A stretch of 39,759 nt of DNA from Robiginitomaculum sp. Its GTDB lineage: Bacteria; Pseudomonadota; Alphaproteobacteria; Caulobacterales; Maricaulaceae. The notes beneath the pieces were generated by a model. It made no database searches. It worked only from the letters and a program-made list of their open reading frames with translations, and was not told where the DNA came from. The translations under genes were made by a program, and so were the position numbers. The stretch spans positions 1-39,759 of the forward strand of contig WFTT01000074.1 in NCBI GenBank assembly GCA_015485335.1. Direction: 5' to 3'. Positions within the stretch are counted from its first letter, which is position 1, and each line of letters starts with the position of its first letter. Positions 33,935-39,759 of the stretch are shown here, piece by piece.

Positions 33935-34681
33935 ATGGATCGCCAGAGCTTTTACAAAATGATGAAGGGGCAAACGGGCCTCGACTATGAAGTTTATCTG
34001 AACTCCGATGCCTTGCTCGCCTGCCAAAAACCGTTTGAGGATTTCTGCAATAAGGATGAGCTACAGTTTCAGATCGTCCATCAGGTTGAAGAGCTGTGGA
34101 TGAAGCTGATGGCCTATACCCTGCTCGACATTGATGAATACATGGCCGAGAAAAATACCAATCGGATTGTCACCCTGTTTGGCCGGGTGGACCTGTTGCA
34201 AAGCATGATGAATAAGCAATTGGCGTTGCTGGAAACCATGTCACCCAAGGAGTATCAGCAAATTCGCCTGGCACTGGGTAATGGCAGTGGCCAGGAATCG
34301 CCGGGTTTCCGGGTGCTGATTCGCATGGGGCCGTTACTGTGGGAAACCTTCACCAAGCATTATCTGGAGGCCGATGGCAAAACCATAGAGAGCATTTATG
34401 ACAGCGAGTATTGCCATTGTGATGCCTATGTCGTTGCCGAGTGTCTGGCCCAGTTTGATTCCATGTTTCAGCGTTTTGGTTATCGCCATATGCAACTGAT
34501 CGCCCGCAGCATTGGCTTTGGCGCCAAATCTTTGAAAGGGCGGTCCGTGGATTTGCTGAAAGAGGGGATCCGTCGCCAGTTCTATCCGGAGCTATGGGCG
34601 ATTCGTGATACCATGACCGACAACTGGGGCGGCAAATATGGCAAGGTGCGCGATGCCTTGGGCAAAAAAAGTGCGCCCTGA
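33935..34681 (+). CDS. Tryptophan 2,3-dioxygenase family protein, atypical
   Basis: 248 residues, all helical. The heme-dioxygenase landmarks are present: FQIVHQVEELWMKL with H49 (distal His position), GSGQESPGFRVL with R126 (substrate carboxylate Arg) and YRHMQLIARSIG with H185 (heme ligand). The glycine-rich GTGGSSG loop of true tryptophan dioxygenases is replaced by GAKSLKGRS (196-204). It may therefore be a divergent dioxygenase, or one of the TDO-superfamily enzymes with other chemistry. The leader 33762-33934 is AT-rich. Divergent from an Lrp regulator; no other kynurenine-pathway gene is near. Confidence 0.8.
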   Translation: MDRQSFYKMMKGQTGLDYEVYLNSDALLACQKPFEDFCNKDELQFQIVHQVEELWMKLMAYTLLDIDEYMAEKNTNRIVTLFGRVDLLQSMMNKQLALLETMSPKEYQQIRLALGNGSGQESPGFRVLIRMGPLLWETFTKHYLEADGKTIESIYDSEYCHCDAYVVAECLAQFDSMFQRFGYRHMQLIARSIGFGAKSLKGRSVDLLKEGIRRQFYPELWAIRDTMTDNWGGKYGKVRDALGKKSAP

Positions 34682-34697
34682 GCCGTCATAAAATGTT

Positions 34698-35360
34698 TTA
34701 GGAGGATAAGACCTCCGGCTTGGCCAAGCCGCGCCAGATAAAGTCTGTCTGAAACTGGATCATATCCTCGCGGGTATGTTCGGTTTCGTGGGTAACCCCG
34801 CCGGGCATAGAAGGGATCTGGATCAGCAAGGTGGCCAGACCATGCACCGCGGCCCAGACTGCTTTGCCGGCCAGGGCCAGATCAACCTGGCGAATGACCC
34901 CTTCGCTCATGCCTTTTTCAATCATGCTTTCCAGCTGTTGGGCAGCAGCATAGCCAAAGGTGCCTTCCTCGGGTTTGCTGTCATCTCCAAGGCCGGTAAA
35001 GGCCATGATATAGGTGTTGGGTTCCTCAAGGGCAGTTTCTATGTATGAGCGCCCGCAGGCCTCAAATAATTCGCGCGTGGTGCCGCTGCCGCAACTGGCA
35101 TCATCCATGCGTTTCAGCAACCGTTCAAAAAATTGTTCGCGTACGGCCTCGAACAGGTCGTCCTTGGAAGCAAAATATTTATATAGCGCTGCCGGCGAGT
35201 AATCGATGGCTTCGGCAAGGCGTCGCATGGAGAGGCCCGCTTCACCGTCTTTGGTGAAGATTGCCTGCGCGGCAGCAATGATCGCCTCGCGCATTTTTTC
35301 CCGCCGCCGTTCTGCCGGTGTGGCGCAACAACACTGAGGGTCCATCTCAACAGTACTCAT
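34698..35360 (-). CDS. TetR/AcrR family transcriptional regulator
   Basis: 220 residues. The N-terminal DNA-binding domain (about 20-70) has AIIAAAQAIFTKDGEAGLSM, RRLAEAIDYSPAALYKYFAS and KDDLFEAV. The C-terminal ligand domain resembles the WHG-type TetR C-terminal family (GKAVWAAVHGLATLLI). A cysteine cluster near the start (QCCCATP, 9-15) is unusual. It is divergent from the nitroreductase gene, and a perfect 17-bp palindrome overlaps its probable -10, which suggests autorepression and control of the neighbour. Confidence 0.92.
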   Translation of the reverse strand: MSTVEMDPQCCCATPAERRREKMREAIIAAAQAIFTKDGEAGLSMRRLAEAIDYSPAALYKYFASKDDLFEAVREQFFERLLKRMDDASCGSGTTRELFEACGRSYIETALEEPNTYIMAFTGLGDDSKPEEGTFGYAAAQQLESMIEKGMSEGVIRQVDLALAGKAVWAAVHGLATLLIQIPSMPGGVTHETEHTREDMIQFQTDFIWRGLAKPEVLSS

Positions 35361-35416
35361 TCTGACCCTAAACTCCTTTTTGCTCTGCCAAAATGCAAAG
35401 CCCCCTTTTGCAATTA

Positions 35417-35433
35417 CATATAGGACCTATATG
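35417..35433. promoter_or_regulatory. Probable TetR-family operator
   Basis: CATATAGG-A-CCTATATG, a perfect palindrome with 8-bp arms, lies between the divergent tetR and nitroreductase genes. It covers the -10 and part of the spacer of the tetR promoter. Length and position are typical of TetR-family operators. Confidence 0.78.
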
Positions 35434-35446
35434 CCTGTGACGTCAA
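35417..35446 (-). promoter_or_regulatory. Promoter of the tetR-family gene
   Basis: On the minus strand TTGACG (35446-35441), an 18-base spacer and TATATG (35422-35417). The -10 is the left arm of the palindromic operator. Confidence 0.5.
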
Positions 35447-35465
35447 AGATTCGTCAAAAGGTAAC

Positions 35466-36095
35466 ATGATGAGCGCATATCCCGAAGCCCCGGCGGCAGA
35501 TGCCATGCTGGCTGCCAGCCAGCCAGATGCGCACGTACTGGCATTTTTAAACACGCGTCGGTCTTTCCCGGCGGCCGCCCTGAAGGAGCCCGGCCCCAGC
35601 CGCGAAGAAATATCCCAGATCGTGCGCCTGGCCATGCGTGTGCCGGATCATCGCCGCCTGTCCCCCTGGCGGATTATGGTTTTTGATGGACCGGCCCGGG
35701 CCCGCGCCGGCGAGGTTTTTGCCGCCCGTTACCGGGAACTAAATCCCCAGGCCAGCACACAGGAACTGGATCGCGAGCGGCGCCGGTTTTGCTGTGCGCC
35801 CTTGGTCATTGCGGTGATTTCCAGCCCCGATTGCGATCATAAAACCCCGGTATGGGAGCAGGAATTATCAGTGGGGGCGCTGTGTTTCAATCTGTTGCTG
35901 GTTGCCAATGCGGCCGGCTGGGCCGGTTCTTGGCTGACCGGGTGGATGGCCTTTGACCGCCAGATCGCCCGTGAATTTGGACTGCAGGATCATGAGCGCT
36001 TTGCCGGTTTTTTTCATCTGGGTACCGCCAAAGACACGGTAAAAGAGCGATCGCGACCCGCGGTAGAAGCCTTGCTGAGCTATTGGCAGGGCTGA
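35466..36095 (+). CDS. Nitroreductase family protein (YdjA-like)
   Basis: 209 residues of the small FMN-dependent nitroreductase fold. FLNTRRSFPAAAL and MRVPDHRRLSPWRIMVF (FMN phosphate binding) and the AGWAGSWLTGW segment match the YdjA subgroup. A family enzyme reduces nitro, quinone or related groups with NAD(P)H; the substrate is unknown. AAAGG lies five bases before the first ATG; a second ATG follows directly. Divergent from a TetR regulator, so probably induced by a small molecule. Confidence 0.9.
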   Translation: MMSAYPEAPAADAMLAASQPDAHVLAFLNTRRSFPAAALKEPGPSREEISQIVRLAMRVPDHRRLSPWRIMVFDGPARARAGEVFAARYRELNPQASTQELDRERRRFCCAPLVIAVISSPDCDHKTPVWEQELSVGALCFNLLLVANAAGWAGSWLTGWMAFDRQIAREFGLQDHERFAGFFHLGTAKDTVKERSRPAVEALLSYWQG

Positions 36096-36179
36096 ATTTG
36101 CTGATAACTTCTGCGTCATCAACCTTGCCTTGCCCTGTCAATCTACCTAGGTTTCACGGGCAGGGGAGAGGAGAAGATA

Positions 36180-36455
36180 ATGGATTTTGAACCTCTCGAT
36201 TTTGATAACGAGACACGCAGCGAAGCCATCGCCCGCAAGGCCCGTGTGGCGGGCGGCGTGGCCCTGATTGCGGTGGGCTTGCCACTGATTCCGTTTCCCA
36301 TACCCATTGGCGGCATTGTGACGGCTAGTGGTGTGGTGGTGCTGGTGCGTAATTCCCGCCGGGCACGACGCACCATGGGCAGCTTTTTGGCCCGTTATCC
36401 CAAAACCGGCAAGCATATTCGCGGCTTTTTCGCCAAAACCCGCAAGAAAAACTAA
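36180..36455 (+). CDS. Small membrane protein of unknown function (PGPGW-like)
   Basis: 91 residues: an acidic N-terminus, a hydrophobic hairpin at about 24-57 (GGVALIAVGLPLIPFPIPIG and IVTASGVVVLV), and a strongly basic C-terminus (SRRARR, KTRKKN). The proline-glycine turn and following Arg-rich helix resemble putative PGPGW transmembrane proteins, without the exact motif. A purine-rich ribosome-binding site (GGAGAGGAG) precedes the ATG. It lies 84 bases after the nitroreductase gene and ends at a strong terminator. No function can be assigned. Confidence 0.72.
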   Translation: MDFEPLDFDNETRSEAIARKARVAGGVALIAVGLPLIPFPIPIGGIVTASGVVVLVRNSRRARRTMGSFLARYPKTGKHIRGFFAKTRKKN

Positions 36456-36463
36456 GTCAAATA

Positions 36464-36490
36464 AAAACGCCCGCTATCAGCGGGCGTTTT
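36464..36490. terminator. Bidirectional terminator at the end of the atp operon
   Basis: AAAACGCCCGCT (36464-36475) and AGCGGGCGTTTT (36479-36490) form a perfect 12-bp stem with a 3-base loop. The A and T flanks let it act on both the plus-strand membrane gene and the minus-strand atpF. Confidence 0.92.
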
Positions 36491-36519
36491 AAATTCTTGT
36501 AGTGATAAAAGGCCGCGGC

Positions 36520-37071
36520 CTATTGCAGGCTTTTACCCAGTTCTTCAATGCTTTCATTGACCAGCTTGCTTTGCGCTGTTTTGGTCAGGGACTCTTCCAG
36601 CGCAATTTTTGTGGTCGCCGAGGCCAGTGCCGCTGCATGAGCGCGAACATCGGCCGCGGCACGGGTTTCGGCCTGGGCAATCTTGCGGGTGGCCGCTTCG
36701 GCGCGCCGTTTCAGCATTTCCTGCAATCTTTCTCGGGCGTCACGGGCAAACAACTCTGCCTCGTGCTTGGCCTGGGTGATAATGTCTTCGGCTTCTTTTT
36801 CTGCCTCACGCTGACGGCGCTCGTATGAGGCCAGCAATTCCTGGGCTTCTTCGCGCAGACGCCGGGCATCGTCCAGCTCTTTGCGAATGGCATCTGCTCG
36901 CTCGTCCAGGGATTTGGTGACCAGAGCCGGCACCTTTTTCCGTAACACTACGGCCACCAGAATGGCCAGCGAGAAAAATACCCACAGCCGTGGATCGGCA
37001 AAGTCTATAAGACCTGGCGCCGCGGCCCCGTGTTCGGCAGTTTCCAGAAGGATGATACTGATCAGGCTCAT
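36520..37071 (-). CDS. atpF: ATP synthase Fo subunit b
   Basis: 183 residues: one N-terminal membrane helix (about 27-45, LWVFFSLAILVAVVLRKKV), then a long charged coiled coil (about 50-180) forming half of the peripheral stalk. RKKVPALVTKSLDERADAIR is typical of alphaproteobacterial b. It pairs with b' (next gene, four-base ATGA overlap) and joins Fo to the F1 delta subunit. Last gene of the Fo operon here; the F1 genes must be elsewhere. Confidence 0.93.
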   Translation of the reverse strand: MSLISIILLETAEHGAAAPGLIDFADPRLWVFFSLAILVAVVLRKKVPALVTKSLDERADAIRKELDDARRLREEAQELLASYERRQREAEKEAEDIITQAKHEAELFARDARERLQEMLKRRAEAATRKIAQAETRAAADVRAHAAALASATTKIALEESLTKTAQSKLVNESIEELGKSLQ

Positions 37072-37658
37072 GAGGCTGCGCTCCCGGCACGGGCAGTTTC
37101 CAGTGCCTTTTGCAGTTTTTTGGGATCGGCCTTGATGCCACCAAGGGTGGCCACCATGTCGGCGGCAACATCCAGGGCGATTTCTTCAACATGCTTCATG
37201 GCTTCGCTGCGGGCCTTGGCGATCTGTTTTTCCGCCTTGGCTGCTGACTTGTCCAATTCTGCTTCTTGTGCCGCGGTTTCCTTGGCCAATTGCTCGTCCA
37301 GGGCAGCCCGGTTCTCAGCCGCAATAAAGTTGGCTTTGGCCCGGGCATCGGCCAGGTTTTTGTCGTATGCCAACATGGCCGCATCGGCCTCGGCCTTTTT
37401 ACGGGCGGCCATGTCCAGATCATCTGCAATGCGATCCTTGCGTTCTTCTATGGCCCCGCCAATCCGCGGGATCAGATACCGGTCCAGCGCCAGGTACAAA
37501 AGCACAAAAGCAATGGCCAGCCAGAAAATCTGGCTGGGAAAGGTGGAAAAGTCGAGCTGTGGCATACCGCCACTGGTGTGCTCGGCCGCTTCCACGGCAT
37601 GCTCGGTGGCTTCCACGGCATGACCTGCCGCTTTGCCGGTATCGAAAAACACAATCAT
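37068..37658 (-). CDS. atpG: ATP synthase Fo subunit b'
   Basis: 196 residues: an N-terminal extension of about 35 residues, a membrane helix (about 42-60, FPSQIFWLAIAFVLLYLAL), then RYLIPRIGGAIEERKDRIADDL and a charged coiled coil. The FPSQIFWL start of the helix and the RIGG motif mark the b' (second b) subunit of alphaproteobacteria and phototrophs. The extension has the duplicated unit HAVEATE-HAVEAAE (residues 13-26), encoded by a 21-bp tandem repeat at 37580-37621. Naming varies (atpG, atpX, atpF2). Confidence 0.93.
   Translation of the reverse strand: MIVFFDTGKAAGHAVEATEHAVEAAEHTSGGMPQLDFSTFPSQIFWLAIAFVLLYLALDRYLIPRIGGAIEERKDRIADDLDMAARKKAEADAAMLAYDKNLADARAKANFIAAENRAALDEQLAKETAAQEAELDKSAAKAEKQIAKARSEAMKHVEEIALDVAADMVATLGGIKADPKKLQKALETARAGSAAS
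37580..37621. repeat. 21-bp tandem duplication inside the b' gene
   Basis: Units 37580-37600 and 37601-37621 are 21 bp each and differ at two positions. They encode two copies of a seven-residue HAVEA(T/A)E segment in the N-terminal extension of subunit b'. Confidence 0.9.
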
Positions 37659-37691
37659 CTCATCATCCGATGCGTTTAATAGGGATCAGCC

Positions 37692-37919
37692 CTAAAATAC
37701 GAACAGGAGAAGCATACCCATCACAAAGCCCAACAGGCCGGTGAATTCTGCCAGGGCAAAGCCGATGAGCAGGTTGGTAAACTGTCCGGCGGCGGCCGAC
37801 GGATTGCGCAGGGCACCTTGCAAATAGGCACCAAAGATGGTGCCGATGCCAACGCCGGCGCCGGCAAGAGCGATACAGGCAAGGCCGGCACCGATAAGTT
37901 TAGCTGCTGCTGGTTCCAT
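37692..37919 (-). CDS. atpE: ATP synthase Fo subunit c
   Basis: 75 residues forming the two-helix proteolipid hairpin: GAGLACIALAGAGVGIGTIF with the glycine-repeat helix, the polar loop RNP (38-40), and the ion-binding carboxylate E58 in ALAEFTG. No Na+-ligand pattern is evident, so proton coupling is likely. The start at 37919 has GGAGAA upstream; the frame opens 11 codons earlier, but that would add a charged tail not found in the family. Confidence 0.96.
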   Translation of the reverse strand: MEPAAAKLIGAGLACIALAGAGVGIGTIFGAYLQGALRNPSAAAGQFTNLLIGFALAEFTGLLGFVMGMLLLFVF

Positions 37920-37961
37920 TATTCTTCTCCGAAAATAACCAGTGAAATCCAAAAGGTTCAG

Positions 37962-38708
37962 TTAGTGACCAATATGTTCGGCCGAAACGTCGCTAAGATA
38001 AATGCACGACAAGAGGGCAAACACATAAGCTTGCAAAAATGCAATGAGGAATTCCAGACCGACCACGGCGGTATTGGTCAGGAAAGGGAGGATGGCCAGA
38101 ACGCTGAACGCCCCGGCACTGCCCAGCATAATGATAAAGCTGGCAAAAACTTTCATCAGCGCGTGGCCGGCCATCATGTTGGCAAACAGCCGGATGGCCA
38201 GACTGAACGGGCGCGCCAGGAATGAAATAATCTCGATCGGGACGATAACAAAGTACAGCGCCAGCGGCAGGCCGGACGGCGCAAACAGTTTGAAGAACTT
38301 AAGACCGTGTTTTAAAAACCCGTAAATGATCACTACGCTGATCACCATCAGGGACAGCGCCCCGGTCACCGCAATATGGCTGGTGACGGTAAAGAAGTAT
38401 GGGAACATGCCCAAAAGATTGCTGGTCAGCACAAAGGCAAAAATACTGAAAATCAGCGGGAAGAATTTGAACCCTTCCTGGCCCATGGTGGAACGCACCA
38501 TTTGCGCGACAAATTCATAGAACAGTTCGGCCAGGGATTGCATGCGGCCAGGAACCAGGGCGCGCTTGCGCGAGCCAAAGCCCAAAAAGGCCACGACCAG
38601 CGCTACGGCCAGCAGGGCGAAAAACGATGAATTGGTAAACGACAGATCCAGCCCAAAAAGATGGAACTCTCCGTAACGTTCAATATTAAACTGGTGAAGC
38701 GGATCCAC
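37962..38708 (-). CDS. atpB: ATP synthase Fo subunit a
   Basis: 248 residues with five to six membrane helices. The essential arginine is R173 in LARPFSLAIRLFANMMAGH, with N177 and H182 following. FTNSSFFALLAVALVV and SLAELFYEFVAQMVR are typical of alphaproteobacterial subunit a. It forms the proton half-channels against the c ring. Second gene of the operon, 44 bases after atpI. Confidence 0.97.
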   Translation of the reverse strand: MDPLHQFNIERYGEFHLFGLDLSFTNSSFFALLAVALVVAFLGFGSRKRALVPGRMQSLAELFYEFVAQMVRSTMGQEGFKFFPLIFSIFAFVLTSNLLGMFPYFFTVTSHIAVTGALSLMVISVVIIYGFLKHGLKFFKLFAPSGLPLALYFVIVPIEIISFLARPFSLAIRLFANMMAGHALMKVFASFIIMLGSAGAFSVLAILPFLTNTAVVGLEFLIAFLQAYVFALLSCIYLSDVSAEHIGH

Positions 38709-38752
38709 TAGCCCATTTCCCTTTAATAACGCGCCACCAAAGGCGGCTGCGT

Positions 38753-39088
38753 TCAGCCCATCTTGTCGTCCTCACCATCCCGCTTCGCATTCATACGCTC
38801 AGCAGAACGGATCATATTTCTCATCCCGGCAGCAAAGCCCAAAAAGATGCCTGCCACCATGATCCAAGGCAAGGTGCCAAGCATCCGGTCGGCCATATAG
38901 CCCAAACCTGTGCCCACGGCCAGTGCTGCTAGCATTTCAACTGCAATTCGAAAACCGCCGCCCAATGCCGAGGTTGCCGTGCGCCGTATTTCCTGTTCGA
39001 TCTTGGCCTGGTGACGTTCGACTTCCAGTCGGGCGGCAAGGCGTTCAAGTTCATCGGAGGCTTTGGGCAGATCGTCTTCTTCGGTCAT
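38753..39088 (-). CDS. atpI: ATP synthase assembly protein AtpI
   Basis: 111 residues: a charged N-terminal coiled coil (1-45) and two membrane helices (about 46-65 and 73-90; AVEMLAALAVGTGLGYMADR, PWIMVAGIFLGFAAGMRNM). This is the alphaproteobacterial AtpI/F1Fo gene 1 form. AtpI aids c-ring assembly and may assist Mg2+ uptake. First gene of the operon. Confidence 0.9.
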   Translation of the reverse strand: MTEEDDLPKASDELERLAARLEVERHQAKIEQEIRRTATSALGGGFRIAVEMLAALAVGTGLGYMADRMLGTLPWIMVAGIFLGFAAGMRNMIRSAERMNAKRDGEDDKMG

Positions 39089-39135
39089 CAGGCATGGCTT
39101 TCACTGTGCAGGGAAAACGCCCAGGATCGCGGCGC

Positions 39136-39164
39136 AATCTATCTGCGCCCTATCCCCAAGTCAA
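39136..39164 (-). promoter_or_regulatory. Promoter of the atpIBEF'F operon
   Basis: On the minus strand TTGACT (39164-39159), a 17-base spacer and TAGATT (39141-39136), about 48 bases before the atpI start. An inverted repeat, GGCGCA (39131-39136) and TGCGCC (39144-39149), flanks the -10 element with a 7-base centre. Confidence 0.68.
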
Positions 39165-39194
39165 GACGCGATGGATATGAATAACCAATTGAAA

Positions 39195-39220
39195 AGTATA
39201 CAATAAATATATTTATACTA
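39195..39220 (-). terminator. Possible weak terminator of smc
   Basis: On the minus strand, directly at the smc stop, AGTATA pairs with TATACT around an AT-rich centre and is followed by TTTTC. The stem is AT-only, so its strength is doubtful. Confidence 0.3.
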
Positions 39221-39759
39221 TTGCGCGGCAGCCAAAGTTTCGGCCCGTTGCAAATCAACGGATACCAATTGTGAAACCCCGCGTTCGGCCATCGTAACTC
39301 CGTAAAGGCGATCAACCCGCGACATGGTCACCGGATTGTGGGTGATGATGACAAAACGGGTGTTGGTGCGACGGCGCATTTCATCCAGCATGGCGCAAAA
39401 GCGATCCACATTGGCATCATCCAGCGGGGCCTCCACCTCGTCCAGTACACAAACCGGTGCCGGATTGGACAAAAATACTGCAAAAATCAGCGCCACGGCG
39501 GTGAGAGATTGTTCGCCGCCAGAGAGCAAACTCATGGTATCCAGCTTTTTACCCGGCGGGCTGGCATAAATTTCAAGGCCGGCATCCAGCGGGTCATCTG
39601 ATTCGGTCAGGCGCAATTCTGCCTGCCCACCACCAAACAGGGTCAGGAACAGGGACTGGAAATGACCGTTAATCTCGTCAAAGGCCGCCAGCAGGCGGGT
39701 GCGTCCTTCGGCGTTCAGGTTTTCAATGCCCCGGCGCAGCTTGGCAATGGCGGCCATCA
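39218..39759 (-). CDS. smc: Chromosome segregation protein SMC, C-terminal part (gene continues beyond window)
   Basis: The visible 180 residues are the C-terminal ATPase half of an SMC protein: [20 protein letters not shown], the signature [17 protein letters not shown], Walker [21 protein letters not shown] and the H-loop [14 protein letters not shown] folds back so that this part joins the N-terminal Walker A head and, with ScpAB, condenses and segregates chromosomes. The frame runs off the right edge, so the start, N-terminal head and coiled coils are not visible. Confidence 0.95.
   Translation of the reverse strand, partial: MAAIAKLRRGIENLNAEGRTRLLAAFDEINGHFQSLFLTLFGGGQAELRLTESDDPLDAGLEIYASPPGKKLDTMSLLSGGEQSLTAVALIFAVFLSNPAPVCVLDEVEAPLDDANVDRFCAMLDEMRRRTNTRFVIITHNPVTMSRVDRLYGVTMAERGVSQLVSVDLQRAETLAAAQ

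Overview
This window looks like core chromosome of a free-living, motile, Gram-negative alphaproteobacterium. The evidence is gene content and order: a CenR-type response regulator, lptC-lptA-lptB-rpoN-hpf-ptsN, ribF-ileS-lspA-bamF, membrane cytochrome c-kdsB-pheA, a pst operon whose PstA carries a long N-terminal domain, and an ATP synthase Fo operon with split b and b' subunits next to smc. A deep-branching order (Rhodospirillales, Kordiimonadales or Sneathiellales-like) is plausible, but I cannot fix the genus. I see no prophage, insertion sequence, CRISPR array or plasmid gene.

Layout. 1-3.5 kb: a partial ThiE-like gene that shares its start codon bases with divergent yggS, an L,D-transpeptidase, cenR, and an NDUFA9-like dehydrogenase. 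3.5-4.8 kb: tRNA-Leu(CAG), a YdcZ-type membrane protein, RNase D. 4.9-9.9 kb: LPS transport (lptC, lptA, lptB), sigma-54 (rpoN), hibernation factor (hpf) and nitrogen PTS (ptsN), closed by a terminator. 10-11.1 kb: cheY-cheZ on the minus strand. 11.3-17.8 kb: MaoC hydratase, ribF, ileS, lspA, bamF, a YbjN protein, LMW phosphatase. 17.8-20.8 kb, minus: Tat-exported amidase, DUF423 protein, TPR lipoprotein. 20.9-23.1 kb: leucyl aminopeptidase and NlpC/P60 hydrolase. 23.2-27.1 kb: cytochrome c, kdsB-pheA, AhpD-like protein, nudC.

27.13-27.86 kb is the only long gene-free stretch. It carries six GC-rich palindromes, two copies of a second intergenic element, and an array of CCCCT motifs. 27.9-33.2 kb is a minus-strand pstC-pstA-pstB-phoU-phoB operon behind a recognisable PHO box, without pstS or phoR nearby. 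33.3-36.5 kb is the most accessory-like part: an Lrp regulator divergent from an atypical tryptophan-dioxygenase-family gene, and a TetR regulator divergent from a nitroreductase with a perfect 17-bp palindrome between them. 36.5-39.1 kb is atpI-atpB-atpE-atpF'-atpF, preceded by a good promoter, and the window ends inside smc.

Most of the window is housekeeping. The observations most worth following are the CheZ tail with two FliM-like CheY-binding motifs, the dioxygenase-family protein that lacks the canonical glycine-rich loop, the intergenic repeat island, and several very compact gene junctions (shared start bases, shared CTAG stops, a terminator inside a convergent gene). I saw no convincing wholly new multi-gene system.
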